From Siphonodentalium dalli (taxonomy: Eukaryota; Mollusca; Scaphopoda; Gadilida; Siphonodentaliidae): a stretch of 64,000 bases of DNA. Where the stretch lies: assembly GCA_032622095.1 (NCBI GenBank), contig CP136062.1, positions 199,523,887 through 199,587,886 of the forward strand. The letters are read 5' to 3'. Positions 46,240-58,193 of this stretch are shown here, in pieces (the stretch's first letter is position 1; each line of letters starts with the position of its first letter). The notes beneath the pieces were generated by a model that was not told the origin of the DNA, searched no databases, and saw only the letters and a program-made list of their open reading frames with translations. The position numbers and the translations under genes were made by a program.

Positions 46240-47490
46240 CTGATAATATTATGTTTGGTAGAGCTGATAGCAATTCCAATCTTGAGCCTGGTATAAATGG
46301 CATTCTAACAGGTAATGATGGGCTGTTTCAACAGCACCGCATGCACAATATGGGTCGGGCCTAACAAAATTGGTCATGAGGTCGAAGTTCAACATTTCAG
46401 TCTCAATCGTGTGTGGTATACTTGGGATTTGCGACTATGGCAATGATAGTAGTATGGATGTGTGTATATGCGATCGTCAGCAAGTGACTCTTTAAACTTG
46501 TCCAGGTTGGTACAATTTTGTAAACACTCTGGCAGTCTATTCCAATCGGTTATTGTAGAGGGTAAAAATGTATCTTTATAAATATCCTTTGTGGCGTCCA
46601 ATGGTAGTCGTATTGCATGATGTCTAAGATTATAACCGGTTTGGTTTTCAGGGTGACAAATATAATTTCGTAGGTACACGGGTGCTGTACTATTAACTAT
46701 TTTGTGGAATTGTATAAGCTTTTGTTTTTTCCTCCTTGATGCCAGGGTCTCCCAACCAGTATATAATAGTAGGCTCTCTTTACTGGCACTGTTCGTCGCT
46801 CCAGTAACGATCCTTGCCATTTCAAATTGTATTTTCTCTATATCATTGCTGAAATAATTAGGACAATTATCCCATACTGGTGATGCATATTCAAGCACTG
46901 GTCTTACATAGGCAAAGTATATTCTTTCCAGTGTCTTACGGTTCAATGTAAATCTGTGTTTCCTAACTAGATTAACCCGTTCCCATGCCTTTTCGATCGT
47001 GATTCGGATGTGTGTGCACCACGTACCTCGTTATTGAAGATCAGTCCGAGGTGTTTATGAAAAGGAACTTCGATTAAGGTGGTAGTTCCCATAGCTATTG
47101 GGGGTGGTGGACGTCTGTATCCTTTCTTGCAATTAACATTGATTCGGTTTTTAGTGATTGAACTCGACAAGCCATTTTTTTACCATTGATTGAGCATATA
47201 TAGGTCATCATTTAGTACATTAGCGGCTAGCGCAGGACTTTCAACTGTCAGGTATATTGAGGTATCATCGGCAAAGAGGCGGATGTTACTTGTTATGTTT
47301 ACTGCAATATCGTTTATGTAGACCAAAAATAAAAGAGGACCAAGCACATATCCCTGGGGTACACCGGCGGTTACTTGTTGCCATTCGGAAAAACTTCCTT
47401 CAATCCCTACTCTCTGCTTCCTGTTAGCAAGGTATGATTTGATGAGTTTAAGCAAATTCCCAGATACTCCGACTTTTCCGACTAGCCGGA
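46240..47490 (-). pseudogene. 5'-truncated, frameshifted non-LTR retrotransposon (LINE) reverse transcriptase
   Basis: Reading on the minus strand: 47485-47180 encodes the RT palm with GVPQGYVLGPLLFLVYINDI and the catalytic FADD. A frameshift near 47175 leads to 47170-46967 (thumb, 'VPFHKHLGLIFNN'). Another shift leads to 46946-46389 (RIYFAYVRPVLEYASPVWDN ... LPSTITDWNRLP). A last shift leads to a C-terminal zinc-knuckle-like CACGAVETAHHYLLEC near 46350-46285. This is the C-terminal half of a Jockey/CR1/L2-type ORF2; endonuclease and RT fingers are missing (truncation at about 47490). At least three breaks; inactive. Confidence 0.85.
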
Positions 47491-47819
47491 TTTATTGTAC
47501 AGTACCCCTTTAAATCACTTAATACTGTATAACATAGGATACTACTTCAATTTCTAGAACTGATCATGTTCGACCCATTTACGTTAGCAGGAATAAAATA
47601 TCAAAAACAAGGGTTGCGCATCAAAGATGGCTCTGGTCGAGTTTTTTGCCCATAAGAGTTACTCTGTCTGACCAACATTCACTAAAAATGGACGAACTAA
47701 AGAACCATAACTCAGAAATAAGGGCTATAACTCAGGTAAAAACAAGCCCGTAAAGTCTCAACGTTCAGAACAATTCTACAATAATAAACTATTCTGAATT
47801 CTGAATGTGGGCTGCAGAG
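47491..47819. other. Noncoding; diverged repeat shared with 39.1 kb
   Basis: 47505-47610 aligns with 39140-39240 ('aggatactacttcaatttctagaactg', 'aggaataaaatatcaaaa'). It lies directly upstream of the truncated LINE end. Confidence 0.5.
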
Positions 47820-49100
47820 TGTGCTGATGGATTCACATTTGAAATCCAAGATGGCTGCTTGCGGTCATGTTTTTTTTTTAATTTGGGAAAAAAGGGAGAC
47901 TCCCGTCTATAGGTCACCCCGAAGATCCATATGAAGATTGTTGACGATCGGATGAGAAATGTGACCTGTAAGGTATGCGAAAGGAATTAGTCATACAAAG
48001 AGTAAAATCCAAAATGGCCACTGGCACCCATGTTTTTAACAGAGTTCGGAAAACAATGTTAAGCACCCATCTAGAGGTCACACCGAGGATCGATATGACG
48101 TTTGGTAATGATCGGATGAGGGATATGCTCTGTAGAGGGAACGAGTCGTTTTGGATCATTCGGCCATAAAACATGGCCGCCAGCAGTCATCTTCAATTAT
48201 ACTCTTTGCATAACTAAATCCTTTGGCACGGACTACAGGTCGTGCCTTTGGTCGGATCAGCATGAAATTTGTCATGGATGCTAACATTGACATGTAGATG
48301 GGAATGAGTCAGTTTTGGGTCATTCGGCCATAAAACATGCCCGCCGGCAGCCATCTTGGATTTTACACTTTGCATAACTAAATCCTTTGGCACGGCTACA
48401 AGTCGTACATTTGGTCAGATCATTATGAAAATTGTCATGGCCTGTTGACATTGACATGTATAATCATTCTGGGGTTATTTGGTCATAATGGATTTCAAAA
48501 TTCAATCCATTAGCACGGGCTACAGACCGGAGTGTTCGTCATGATCATCATGAAATTTGTCGTGGATGTTAATATTGACATGTAGATGGGAACGAGTCAT
48601 TTTGGGGTAATTCGGCCATAAAACATGGCCGCCGGCAGCCATCTTGGATTTTATTATTTGCATGACTAAATCCTTTGGCGCAGAATAGGTCGTACCTCTG
48701 GTCAAATCATGATGAAATTTGTTGTGGCTATTGACATTGACATGTAGATGGGAACGTGTAATATTGGGGTAATTCGGCCATAAAACATGGCCGCTGTCAG
48801 CCATCTTGGATTTTACTATTTGCATGATTAAATCCTTTGGCAAGGGCTACAGGTTGTACCTTTGATTTGTCTTGGCTGTTGATATTGACATATATATGTG
48901 AACGAGTCATTTGGGGTCATTCGGCATAAAAACATGGCCACCAGCGACCATCTTGAATTTCGAAATTCAATCCATTAGCACGGGCTACAGACCGGACTGT
49001 TAGTCTGATCATCGTGGAATTTGCCATGGATGTTAACATTGACATGTAGATGGGAACGAGTCATATTTGGATCAATCGGCTATAAAAGATGGCTGTCGTA
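47820..49100. repeat. Tandem repeat array, unit of about 162 bp
   Basis: About seven diverged units, each with 'cattcggccataaaacatggccgcc', 'cagccatcttggattt', 'aaatcctttggca' and 'tgacattgacatgtagatgggaacg'. The best-preserved pair lies in 48500-48860, where one minus-strand frame stays open through two units only because the period is a multiple of three. A related piece continues at 49440-49735. Confidence 0.75.
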
Positions 49101-50029
49101 CTGTTAGTTATTTTGTGGAACATTGTTTCCAGGCCATGACTACTCAACATGTGTGTACAATTCCCCGACCATCTCCCAAAATAGTGTCCTTATAGTTAAT
49201 GCCACGGTGCCATGGATGATATAGAACAATAATTGTGAAGAAGAGTGAAAGGAATGTCAGTTTGACAAAAGAGGTTGTATTTCTGATTGACAAAATGAAG
49301 TTTTAGTAAACCCAGTAAACTTATTTTACCTACGCATTATTATTGCCAAGGCAAACTGATTTTACCTGCTTTTACCTAGGCATTGCCTATTTCCTAGGCT
49401 AATTCCTAGGGCTATATAGGCAAAACCTACAGGCCACATCCGTGACATCCCTCATCTTATCATCACCAAACTTCATATGGATCATCGGGGTGACTTCCAG
49501 ATGGGAGCCAGTGGCCATCTTTGATATGCCTCTTTGTATGACTAAATTCTTCGACATGCCCTACAGGCGACCTCCCTTATCCGATCATCACCAAACTTCA
49601 TATGGAACTTCGGGCAGACCTCTAGATGGGAGCCATCAATTTTTTCGATATTCTGTGAAAAAAATATGGCTGCCAGCAGCCATCTTGGATTTCAAATTTG
49701 GATCTATCGGCACACCATGCAGCCCGCATTTATTTGTTTGTTTTGAAAATTTACAGGCATGTTTATAATCACCTCTTCATATCTAGTATTACTTTGACAT
49801 TTCAACTTTCCGCATTCCTAATCGCAACTTTGACTATAACACATGAAATTATCCCATCTTTCATATCTCGTGTCACAGGTAATATGTCACAGATTTTCCA
49901 AACTGTCCCGAATGAGGGAAAGCTGGTATCATTACAATTATCAAATGAGCGTCATCGCAGTATTAGTTAGTTGGGGGCGTGGACCCGTGGTGTGATTTGA
50001 TTATATATGAATCCGTTACTCCCTACTAT
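49101..50029. other. Noncoding, dispersed 'gatcatcaccaaacttcatatgg' repeats
   Basis: 49440-49735 holds two units with 'tccgatcatcaccaaacttcatatgg' and 'gccagcagccatcttggattt', same family as the 47.8-kb array. 49340-49420 has several 'cctaggc' variants. No gene. Confidence 0.45.
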
Positions 50030-50242
50030 CACAGTGGATCAACAGACACGAACCAAAACCGGAAGTCGTAGATTTCGAGGTGGAGAAATATCTGTCGACA
50101 AATATTTGTTGACATTTTTTTGGGAAAAATAAACGCTTGGATAGCATATCTGACCAACTGAAGGTGAGTGAATATTTCTTCGCTAATGTTCGGACACCGA
50201 CGATCAATTTAAGTCAGTTGTCATTGTTCGATCGCGGGGAAA

Positions 50243-50431
50243 ATGTCATTTAATCATCACCGCGAGACGATTTCTTCCCCAAAATATCCCAGAAAATCAT
50301 ACTTTTCACATTCATCGCAGACAGCTGTCGCAACAACCTATATACCGGTCGAAAGGCCTGTTTTCCCCCCACAAATGAATATTTTGAGTATTTTCACGGA
50401 CTGTCTCAAAATTCCAAATTTCATCTTTTGA
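50243..50431 (+). CDS. Small frame inside the left terminal repeat (62 aa)
   Basis: Starts MSFNHHRETISSPKYPRKSY and ends at TGA; the inverted terminal copy (53495-53307 -) encodes a protein of the same length, start and stop. Changes between them include several amino-acid replacements (for example HHRET versus HRSEK). Length conservation could reflect recent duplication only. It could be a first exon or a noncoding accident. No known domain. Confidence 0.25.
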   Translation: MSFNHHRETISSPKYPRKSYFSHSSQTAVATTYIPVERPVFPPQMNILSIFTDCLKIPNFIF

Positions 50432-51597
50432 TGCAGGTACCCACCTCGAAAATACTGTCCGGTTAGTCCTGTACACCCCGGAATTTAGTTGCAATCCACC
50501 CGACCCGGCGGACAGTTTTTGTTGTTCAATCAAGAGTCGAAATGGATTAGTTGGTTGGCTGCCTTTCGTTAACAGTAGCACGTTTTTGGGCAACTGCTTT
50601 TCTGTTGCAACTATAGTATACTGATCAAGTTTAGTTACCGAGTACAGTTTGTTCTTATATATTCGTTCAGATCGTGTAAGGTCATTAACCAAAGAATCAT
50701 TAATGGAAATATTGTTAGAACAAGAATATTACAATGCCCTCCATGACCAAGGCCGTAGCAACAGGATTGTTTTGATGGTGGGAGGTGTAGATGTATTTTC
50801 CAATAGTTTGATATTTCAGCCAGTATATAGCGTGAAATTTGATACTTAAAAAACAATTAAAATTCGATTAATTTCAGAAAAAAGAAATCGGGACCCATGG
50901 CTGTTCTTTTTCATTATGGCCACTTTCGGGACCCACCACCCGAGTTTTGATTACGATTGTATAAGTTTTAACTACATTTTTCGGGTATATATACACCCCT
51001 TTATTTTTATGTTTTTAACTACAGGCACCCACCCATATTTCGGAGAATTTTCGCTAATATTACATATTATAGCATAACCATCAAATATGCAGATGTTTAT
51101 TTCCATTTCTATGAGAGGCCAAATTCACATTTCATAATTAATTGCAGTTAAGCAATAGCACTTAAGCATAATTATTTGCGATTAAGCGCAATTCATGGTT
51201 ATACTGTATGTAACTATGTACCCCTGGTGAATAAATAGGTGTATCTATAACTAAACATGAACTCATATTGACATATCACCTCCTTGTTTTCATTGCTTTG
51301 GATAGTTGGGATTGTGAACTAGCCTAAATTCTTTATCAAAATGGGTGACTCGATACAGTATTACCTTCTGTTTTAGTCGAGTCGAGGAACCAACCCATCA
51401 AAGCTCAAGTGTGATCAGATATCGATTATTGAAGTTTGTTATTTCAATTGATTGCTGCCCAGAAACACGCCGTGAAAAGGGTGGTTTCGGTCAAAATTGC
51501 GGATGAAGATGGATAACTCTAAAACAAGTGGTAATACGGTAAAATTTCGTGTTTGCAGTTAATCGATTCTGATAACTAAAGCTTATTTTGAAGAAAT

Positions 51598-51599
<2 letters not shown>

Positions 51600-51629
<30 letters not shown>
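51600..51629 (+). repeat. (GTT)n microsatellite
   Basis: About ten uninterrupted GTT/TTG triplets. Confidence 0.95.
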
Positions 51630-53306
51630 ATCTTTATAATATGGGTCTTTCTGATCGGATTGAGGACCTTTAGTTTAAATTAGCCAAATGCAGATACACC
51701 TGGTCATGCTAATAGTTAGGTTATATGGGTAGTTACACTTACTCTCAAGCAACTCATAGCGCTTAATCGCAATTAATTGCACTTAAGCGCAATTCATTTC
51801 AATTATGCGCAAATGCCATATGTGTGCTTCAGCGCGATATGTGGTATATGCGCTTAAGCGCAATTCATTATTAAATGTGAATTTGACCTCCCATACAGTT
51901 AATTTTTTGTCTATATATATGAACGAGTAGGGTCTGTCTGCATGTCTTCTGTCCGCTTAAATTTGAATATATACGCGACCATTTGCGTTAAAAACTTCCC
52001 AACCAAATTATCCAGTGTGTGAATCAATGTGGAAACAATTAATTATGGCGCGATTTGAATACAACAGGACAAAAATCACGTGCCTATATATTTACAAAAG
52101 TAACTTGCATCTGGTTCCACATTCAGTTGTACGCCATAGATTGGAATTTTACCCGCTATATACATGTAGGAAACACAACACTTCTACATTAATGGACAGC
52201 CAAGGTGGGATTAAGAATACAACAACTCGAAAGAACACTGGAGTTTTCCTGATGATGTTTCTATTCTCTATATCAACCGAGAGTACCAATATTTTGTATA
52301 GTATTGTATAGTATTTTATTATAAATAATTTTTATATTTTTTATTTTCAATAATTTTATTTTCAAACATTCATTCGGGTGTTGTAAAATCCCATCGTCGA
52401 TTGCCTCAGCGAAGCCGCAAGCCTTTGCCTCACAGTGGTTACATATATGAAGGCAGGCATGCGATCCTCTCGTCAGTAGCACCTGGAATTATAAAATAAT
52501 ATCGCTTAGTGAACTTGAACTTAAGCTAATATTAGTAACAGATATAGCTGTACACCCCCCCCCCCCGACTGTATGTTTTAGTCCCCTCCTCATTATTGTT
52601 TTAACCATTGCTGAATATTGAAAACAATAATTTTCTAAGTCGAAAAATGTCATATAACTCCACACAAAAAGGTCTGACATATTTCATAATCATATATGTT
52701 CGCATGTTCACATGGCACTAAATATATATATGCCAAGCCAAAAAAACAAATGACCGCAAAACTTAGGAATAAAAACTCGGAAAATTGCATCCACGAAAGG
52801 ACGAACAAGCTGCTTCCTGTATAGCCCCACAAGTTGTGGGCCACAACTCGTTGCGAGTGTATAATCAAATATAAAGGGTCAAAATCGGCACACCGCTGCA
52901 TTTTTCTGAAAAAAGTTGGATGTAAATCATTTTTTTTTTATGTCGGCCTTCCGAGAGTGATGACAAGTCAATATGACATACATCAAAAGTTATATGTTTA
53001 CCAAACATGTACTTCGTAGTTGGATTTCAGTTACAGGTTACAGTACAGTTCAGTTATATATATAAGTCACCGTCTGGATGTTATGTTGTACCAGGAGACA
53101 TATACAACATTATGAACACCCAGAACCATTGTGGCCACGCAAAAGTCAAATGAAACGCCCATCATCTGCGGCAAAATTGCTTTTTCGACCAGAAATTGAA
53201 GATGGCAGACCTCAGCAAAATCACGACTAAGCGGACAGATTTTTTACAACTAATGATTAAATTTTTCGGGACTAACCGGACAGTATTTTCGAGGTAGGTA
53301 CCTACA

Positions 53307-53495
53307 TCAAAAGATGAAATTTGGAATTTTGAGACAGTCCGTGAAAATACTCAAAATATGCATTTGTGGGGGGAAAACAGGCATTTCGATCGGTGTATAG
53401 GTTGTTGCCACAGTTGTCTGCGATGAATGTGAAAAGTATGATTTTCTGGGATATTTTGGGGAAGAAATCTTCTCGCTGCGATGATTAAATGACAT
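53307..53495 (-). CDS. Small frame inside the right terminal repeat (62 aa)
   Basis: Partner of the frame at 50243-50431. Starts MSFNHRSEKISSPKYPRKSY and ends PNFIF then stop. Most of the differences fall in the first 12 and middle residues. Coding status undecided; the ratio of silent to replacement changes between the pair would test it. Confidence 0.25.
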   Translation of the reverse strand: MSFNHRSEKISSPKYPRKSYFSHSSQTTVATTYTPIEMPVFPPQMHILSIFTDCLKIPNFIF

Positions 53496-53718
53496 TTTTC
53501 CCGCGATCGAACAATGGCAACTAACTTAAATTGATCGTCGGTGTCCGAACATTAGCGAAGAAATATTCACTCACCTTCAGTTTGTCAGATATGGTATCCA
53601 AGCGTTTATTTTCCCCAAAAAACCGTCAAAAAATGTCAACAAATATTTGTCGACAGATATTTCTCCACCTCGAAATCTACGACTTCCGGTTTTGGTTCGT
53701 GTCCGTTGATCCACTGTG

Positions 53719-54621
53719 ACTATTCGTATATAATTACAACTACTTTCGTTTTCGTCGAAATGCGGGCATTTGATTGGTCGAGAGGCTACCGCGTGACCTG
53801 CGTCTATCAGTGCATAGACTTTGCAGTAGACGAGTCACATCGCGTAGTGACACTTTAAGAAAATTGGGCGAGTCTATAACCGTCGCCCCACACGACGTCC
53901 CCGGATGACGAGAAAGCGCGAAACGAGAATTCCATTAGAATTTCAGTGAAAAAACAACTCTAAAACTCAATGTTAGAAACATTTGAACAAGTAGTCTATG
54001 TCTATATTCCATGTCTCTGCTTCTTATTTACAGTATACTATACTTATGTCTGTTCATTTCAGCCGTATTCATGTTTTTGTAAAGCTCGATTTAACACTCA
54101 AAGTTCGTGCCGCGTTTTATATTTGTCCAATTTTCGAAAAAGCGTCTATGACAACGTGTATAGTTACTGCTGTGAACACAACTTATCATAAATCAGGCTG
54201 ATCAACATGGCAACATTTATTGGAAATAAATAAAATGTGTTACCCGATTACAACCCTTTTAACATTTTTCAGCTATATTACAATGCTAATGACATGACAT
54301 TTGTCACGAGCACATTAGATATGATCAGGGCATTTGTTTACAAATTACATCGGCCATGATCGGACTGGATTCTGGACTGGTCTGGAGTTAATAATTTTAC
54401 CGGATTGTTCATTGCTGAAAATTGAAGTTGAAGCGTAAATATTTATTTTCTGAAAATTTGCTTGACGAAGTTGCTCGTTGACAATTTCGGCCAATTTATT
54501 TTCGGCCCATCAACCAAATTTTGAGATCGTCCAACGGAAAATCATGTTTTGGCAATTAATTTTCTGAGATGGATTAATAGTAGATAGCTGAAAATAAAGT
54601 GTTATAGTTGTAATTATAAGC
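53719..54621. other. Noncoding
   Basis: Includes 'ttgattggtcgagaggctaccgcgtgacc', a phrase of dispersed repeats. No gene supported; the frames at 53970-54201 have no recognised domain. Confidence 0.4.
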
Positions 54622-54777
54622 CATCAACGTCGTTTTTCGGTTGATCTATGAGCGTATAGACCGATCAGTAGACGAATAACATACTTATTATAATCCGCTT
54701 CGCGGAATTATACAGTATGTTATTCGTCTACTGATCGGTCTATACGCTCATAGATCAACCGAAAAACGACGTTGATG
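54622..54777. repeat. Long palindrome with perfect 63-64 bp arms (156 bp)
   Basis: catcaacgtcgtttttcggt... from 54622 is perfectly complementary to the arm ending 54777. The central 28 bp (tattataatccgcttcgcgg...) is imperfectly paired. No TA, TTAA or longer target duplication is evident. A perfect palindrome this long implies a recent origin. Confidence 0.85.
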
Positions 54778-54887
54778 ACATATGGAGTTTTGCGTTGTCG
54801 TGTCACTAGATATAATGACCTTCATTTAATGAAACGTGTTGCTACTCAAACATTTCAACAGTTGAAATACCTGGTACTAAAAGCCGT

Positions 54888-54912
54888 ATTGGTATTGGTA
54901 TTGGTATTGGTT
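54888..54912 (+). repeat. (TTGGTA)n microsatellite
   Basis: Four copies of ttggta; simple sequence repeat. Confidence 0.85.
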
Positions 54913-55296
54913 GTTCAGTCTTGGCTGTGTTTCCATGACCGGGTAATGTCAAAACATATATTTGAGAGTGCATGAAAGTCGGCTACTGAGTAAGCACGAG
55001 CAGCATGCGCGCACCAGCACAATAAATATGTGATATAAAACGCTATAAATAATCAAATAGTGTGGATTTCAGTTTGACAAGTCATTAACGCACACCGACA
55101 GGGCAAAGTCCAAACATTCAACGTTGTACTAGTACTGTATAAAAACATTACTGTTCACTATGGGGTGGGGATTATATATACATCAGTTAATATCACAACA
55201 ACAGCTCCATGTCTCACAATATTTAACACAATTGTTTTAAGATTACCATTTTCTGTGTTTGTGAATGTGAAATCCAATGACATGGTAACTTCTTAC

Positions 55297-56266
55297 ATAG
55301 GAATCACTGAACTAAATGGTTTCCCATAGGCGACAGTGTTAACGTTTCGGCCAAATTCACTGAATTGAAGCCTGCAGGCCATACCAGTGATGTTTACCCA
55401 GCTAGATTGACACCAGTTGATCACGAAAATGCAAGAAAAATCATAGGTCATGCGTTTACTTTTTAAAATAAATCCCCAAGTCTACGACAGGGCTACGGTC
55501 TACCTCACAGCCAAATTTGATCTGGAAAAACACAAGACTACAGCAGCTAGTTAAATAAATTTCCCGCTCACAAAAATCCATTCCCCCATTCATTCACCAG
55601 TTTAAATTATTTAGATATTATGTACAAATCAAATAAACGCGATGTTATCCTTTAATAACATGTCGCATGTATCAGGTGAAGGTCATCTTCAGTTACCTTC
55701 ACCTATAGCGGTGTACTCGCTCCCCGACTCTAGAACACATTTAGCTCCCTGATTCCTATAGATATGTATATGTGTGAAACACAGCGTTTCAAATCTTATA
55801 GTATTTTTTTCAAATTATAGACCTTACTGAAATCAAAAATGGATTATATCGAGCAGTAGTGGTTTATTTTTCCAATATGAGGCATCCTGAAATTTAATGT
55901 CAATCCTCAAAATAAAGCCAAAAAATTTAGATTTTTTTTTTCAATTTTACTAGCTGATGCATCTCGTATAACTGAAGTATGCCCTTATATACCATAATAT
56001 TACTAAATTGAAGAGGAAATGTTAATATACATTTTGAGAGGGATATCTTCTCCATTTTAAACACTTTTCATGCAGAATTTGGCAATTTATAATAAACATT
56101 TACCAAAATTAACAGAAAATTAAAATAAAAAATACTTTAATAGCAATATAAAGCAACCATAAGTCAATTTAAATATCTAAACATAATGATACAACATCAG
56201 ACACAGCCTCAGACATGAAATTTTACCAGATGGCAGGGCATACTGTCTGTTTAACAAACCTGCCAT
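55297..56266 (+). repeat. Tandem segmental duplication, copy A (empty site for the Helitrons)
   Basis: 970 bp from 'ataggaatcactgaac' to 'aacaaacctgccat', repeated at 56658-58685. Copy A retains the uninterrupted sequence gtata|tgtgtgaaac at 55766-55780, exactly where copy B carries 1073 bp of Helitron. No coding capacity recognised. Confidence 0.9.
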
Positions 56267-56657
56267 GGCAATTTTGCACGACAGTAACTCTAGTGGTGGT
56301 GCGGCCATCACCCCCCCCCCCCGACTTGGGGTGGGGCTACGGTCCCCGTTAAGACTACTGGGTGCCGGAAAAGCTTAATTGGGTCAACTGTCACCTTTTC
56401 CCAATTGGGGGGGGGGCTAACACTCCTCAACATTGTGGGGAGAGGGCTTTAGACCCCCTGACCCCATAATGGTGCCTGATGTCCAATGGTGCAAAATTCC
56501 CAGATTTATCACTTTCTTTACTATCTACAGGCGAATCCATGGGTTTCTACTTTAAATATGTCCAAAATGTGGTCATTATCATTTGAAAATAAGAAAATAT
56601 GGAATTAACAACTTATCATGGCGAGACGTGAATTTTCGTAAAATTCAAATTTTCCTT
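56267..56657. other. Spacer between duplication copies
   Basis: 391 bp of C- and G-run-rich sequence with no gene. 56465-56480 (cataatggtgcctgatg) recurs at 58684-58699, the right breakpoint of copy B. Confidence 0.6.
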
Positions 56658-57120
56658 ATAGGAATCACTGAACTAAATGGTTTCCCATAGGCGACAGTGT
56701 TAACGTTTCGGCCAAATTCACTGAACTGAAGCCTGCAGGCCATACCAGTGATGTTTACCCAGCTAGATTGACACCAGTTGATCACGAAAATGCAAGAAAA
56801 ATCATAGGTCATGTGTTAACTTTTTAAAATAAATCCCCAAGTCTACGACAGGGCTATATCACAGCCAAATTTGATCTGGAAAAACCCAAAACTTCAGCTA
56901 GTTAAAATTTCCCGCTCACAAAAATCCATTCCCCCATTCATTCACCAGTTTAAATTATTTAGATATTATGTACAAATCAAATAAACGCGATGTCATCCTT
57001 TAATAACGTGTATCAGGTGCAGGTCATTCTTCAGTTACCTTCACCTTTAGCCATTCCACGGTGTACTCGCTCCCCGACTCTAGAACACATTTAGCTCCCT
57101 GATTCCTATATATATGTATA

Positions 57121-57569
57121 CTAGCCGACGAGCCCGACGTTGTCCGAGCTATTCAAAAAACAAATTTCAAGTCGATAGCTCCCGACGTTGTCCGGGCTAT
57201 TCAAAAACCAAATTTCAAGTCGATAGCTCTACCCAGCCCGACGTTGTCCGGGCTATTCAAAAACCAAATTTCAAGTCGATAGCTCTACCCGTTTCCGAGA
57301 TCTGGTCTGCGCATGCGCGAAGCTGGCGTCGCACGGGCTCGGCGACCCGATAAAATTCGTATCCGGGGCAAGATACATTCACATAACGAATTTCAAGTCG
57401 ATAGCTCCACCCGTTTCCGAGATCTCGTCAGCGCATGCGCGAAGCGGGCGCCGCACGGGCTCGCCAATACGACAACGTTCACCGCCTGGTCAAACTACAC
57501 ACACGTACCAAGTTTCGTCCCGATCGGTCGAGAATCGTAGATTTGTATAAATGACATACAGACAGACAT

Positions 57570-57602
<33 letters not shown>

Positions 57603-57624
57603 GGTCTTCAAAATATATATGAGA
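57121..57624 (-). mobile_element. Helitron unit (core type B) with triplicated hairpin segment
   Basis: The gcccgac...gtccgggc hairpin segment occurs three times (from about 57131, 57181 and 57237), the first with a mutated stem (gtccgagc). Two cores and a CAGA microsatellite (57557-57602) follow. Confidence 0.85.
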
Positions 57625-58193
57625 CTAGCCGATGAGCCCGACGTTGTCCGGGCTATTCAAAAACCAAATTTCAAGTCGATAGCTCTACCCAGCCCGACGT
57701 TGTCCGGCTATTCAAAAACCAAATTTCAAGTCGATAGCTCTACCCGTTTCCGATATCTGGTCTGCGCATGCGCGAAGCTGGCGTCGCACAGGCTCGGCGA
57801 CCCGATAAAATTCGTATTCGGGGCAAGATACATTCACATACCAAATTTCAAGTAGATAGCTCCACCCGTTTCCGATATCTCGTCTGCGCATGCGCGAAGC
57901 TGGCGTCGCACGGGCTCGGCGACACGATAAAATTCGTATCCGGGGCAAGATACATTCACATACCAAATTTCAAGTCGATAGCTCCACCCGTTTCCGAGAT
58001 CTCGTCTGCGCATGCGCGAAGTGGGCGCCGCACGGGCTCGCCAATACGACAACGTCCACCGCCTGGTCAAACTACACACACCTACCAAGTTTCGTCCCGA
58101 TCGGTCGAGAATCGTAGATTTGTATAAATGACATACATACAGACATACAGACAGACAGACAGACAAACAGAGGTCTTCAAAATATATATGAGA
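57625..58193 (-). mobile_element. Helitron unit (core type B, 569 bp)
   Basis: CTAG at 57625, two hairpin segments, three 122-bp cores ('gcatgcgcgaag' at 57766, 57888, 58010), a CAGA microsatellite (58134-58171), and tip tatgaga at 58193. Confidence 0.88.

Larger units (their letters stand above)
50030..53718. mobile_element. Large element with 440-450 bp inverted termini (3.7 kb)
   Basis: 50030-50469 and 53269-53718 are inverted repeats of about 90% identity, starting at 'cacagtggatcaac' and ending inward at 'ggttagtcc'. Each contains the same 62-codon frame (50243-50428 +; 53495-53310 -). The interior (50470-53268) has no recognised transposase, polymerase or integrase; it includes a GTT microsatellite at 51600-51629 and a repeat related to the 39.0-kb MITE. 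Long termini are seen in foldback and Polinton-type elements, but the hallmark genes of Polintons are absent. Confidence 0.6.
57121..58193 (-). mobile_element. Tandem pair of Helitrons with exact empty site in copy A
   Basis: Left flank ...gtata (A at 57120), right flank tgtgtga... (T at 58194); copy A reads gtatatgtgtga without a target duplication. On the minus strand the insert runs TCTCATATATATTTTG...hairpin...CATCGGCTAG, which is 5'-TC and CTAG-3' between A and T. It consists of two complete units, 57121-57624 and 57625-58193, joined GAGA|CTAG. This is direct structural proof of class and boundaries. Confidence 0.93.

Noticed and set aside
48520-48843. 107-codon minus-strand frame with two repeats (PKDLxMQIxKSKMA)
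   Set aside because: Tandem noncoding repeat of about 162 bp; open only because the period is a multiple of three, and diverged units nearby are closed.
50030-53718. Polinton/Maverick virus-like element
   Set aside because: Long inverted termini alone are not enough; no polymerase B, integrase, ATPase or capsid sequence is visible in the 2.8-kb interior.
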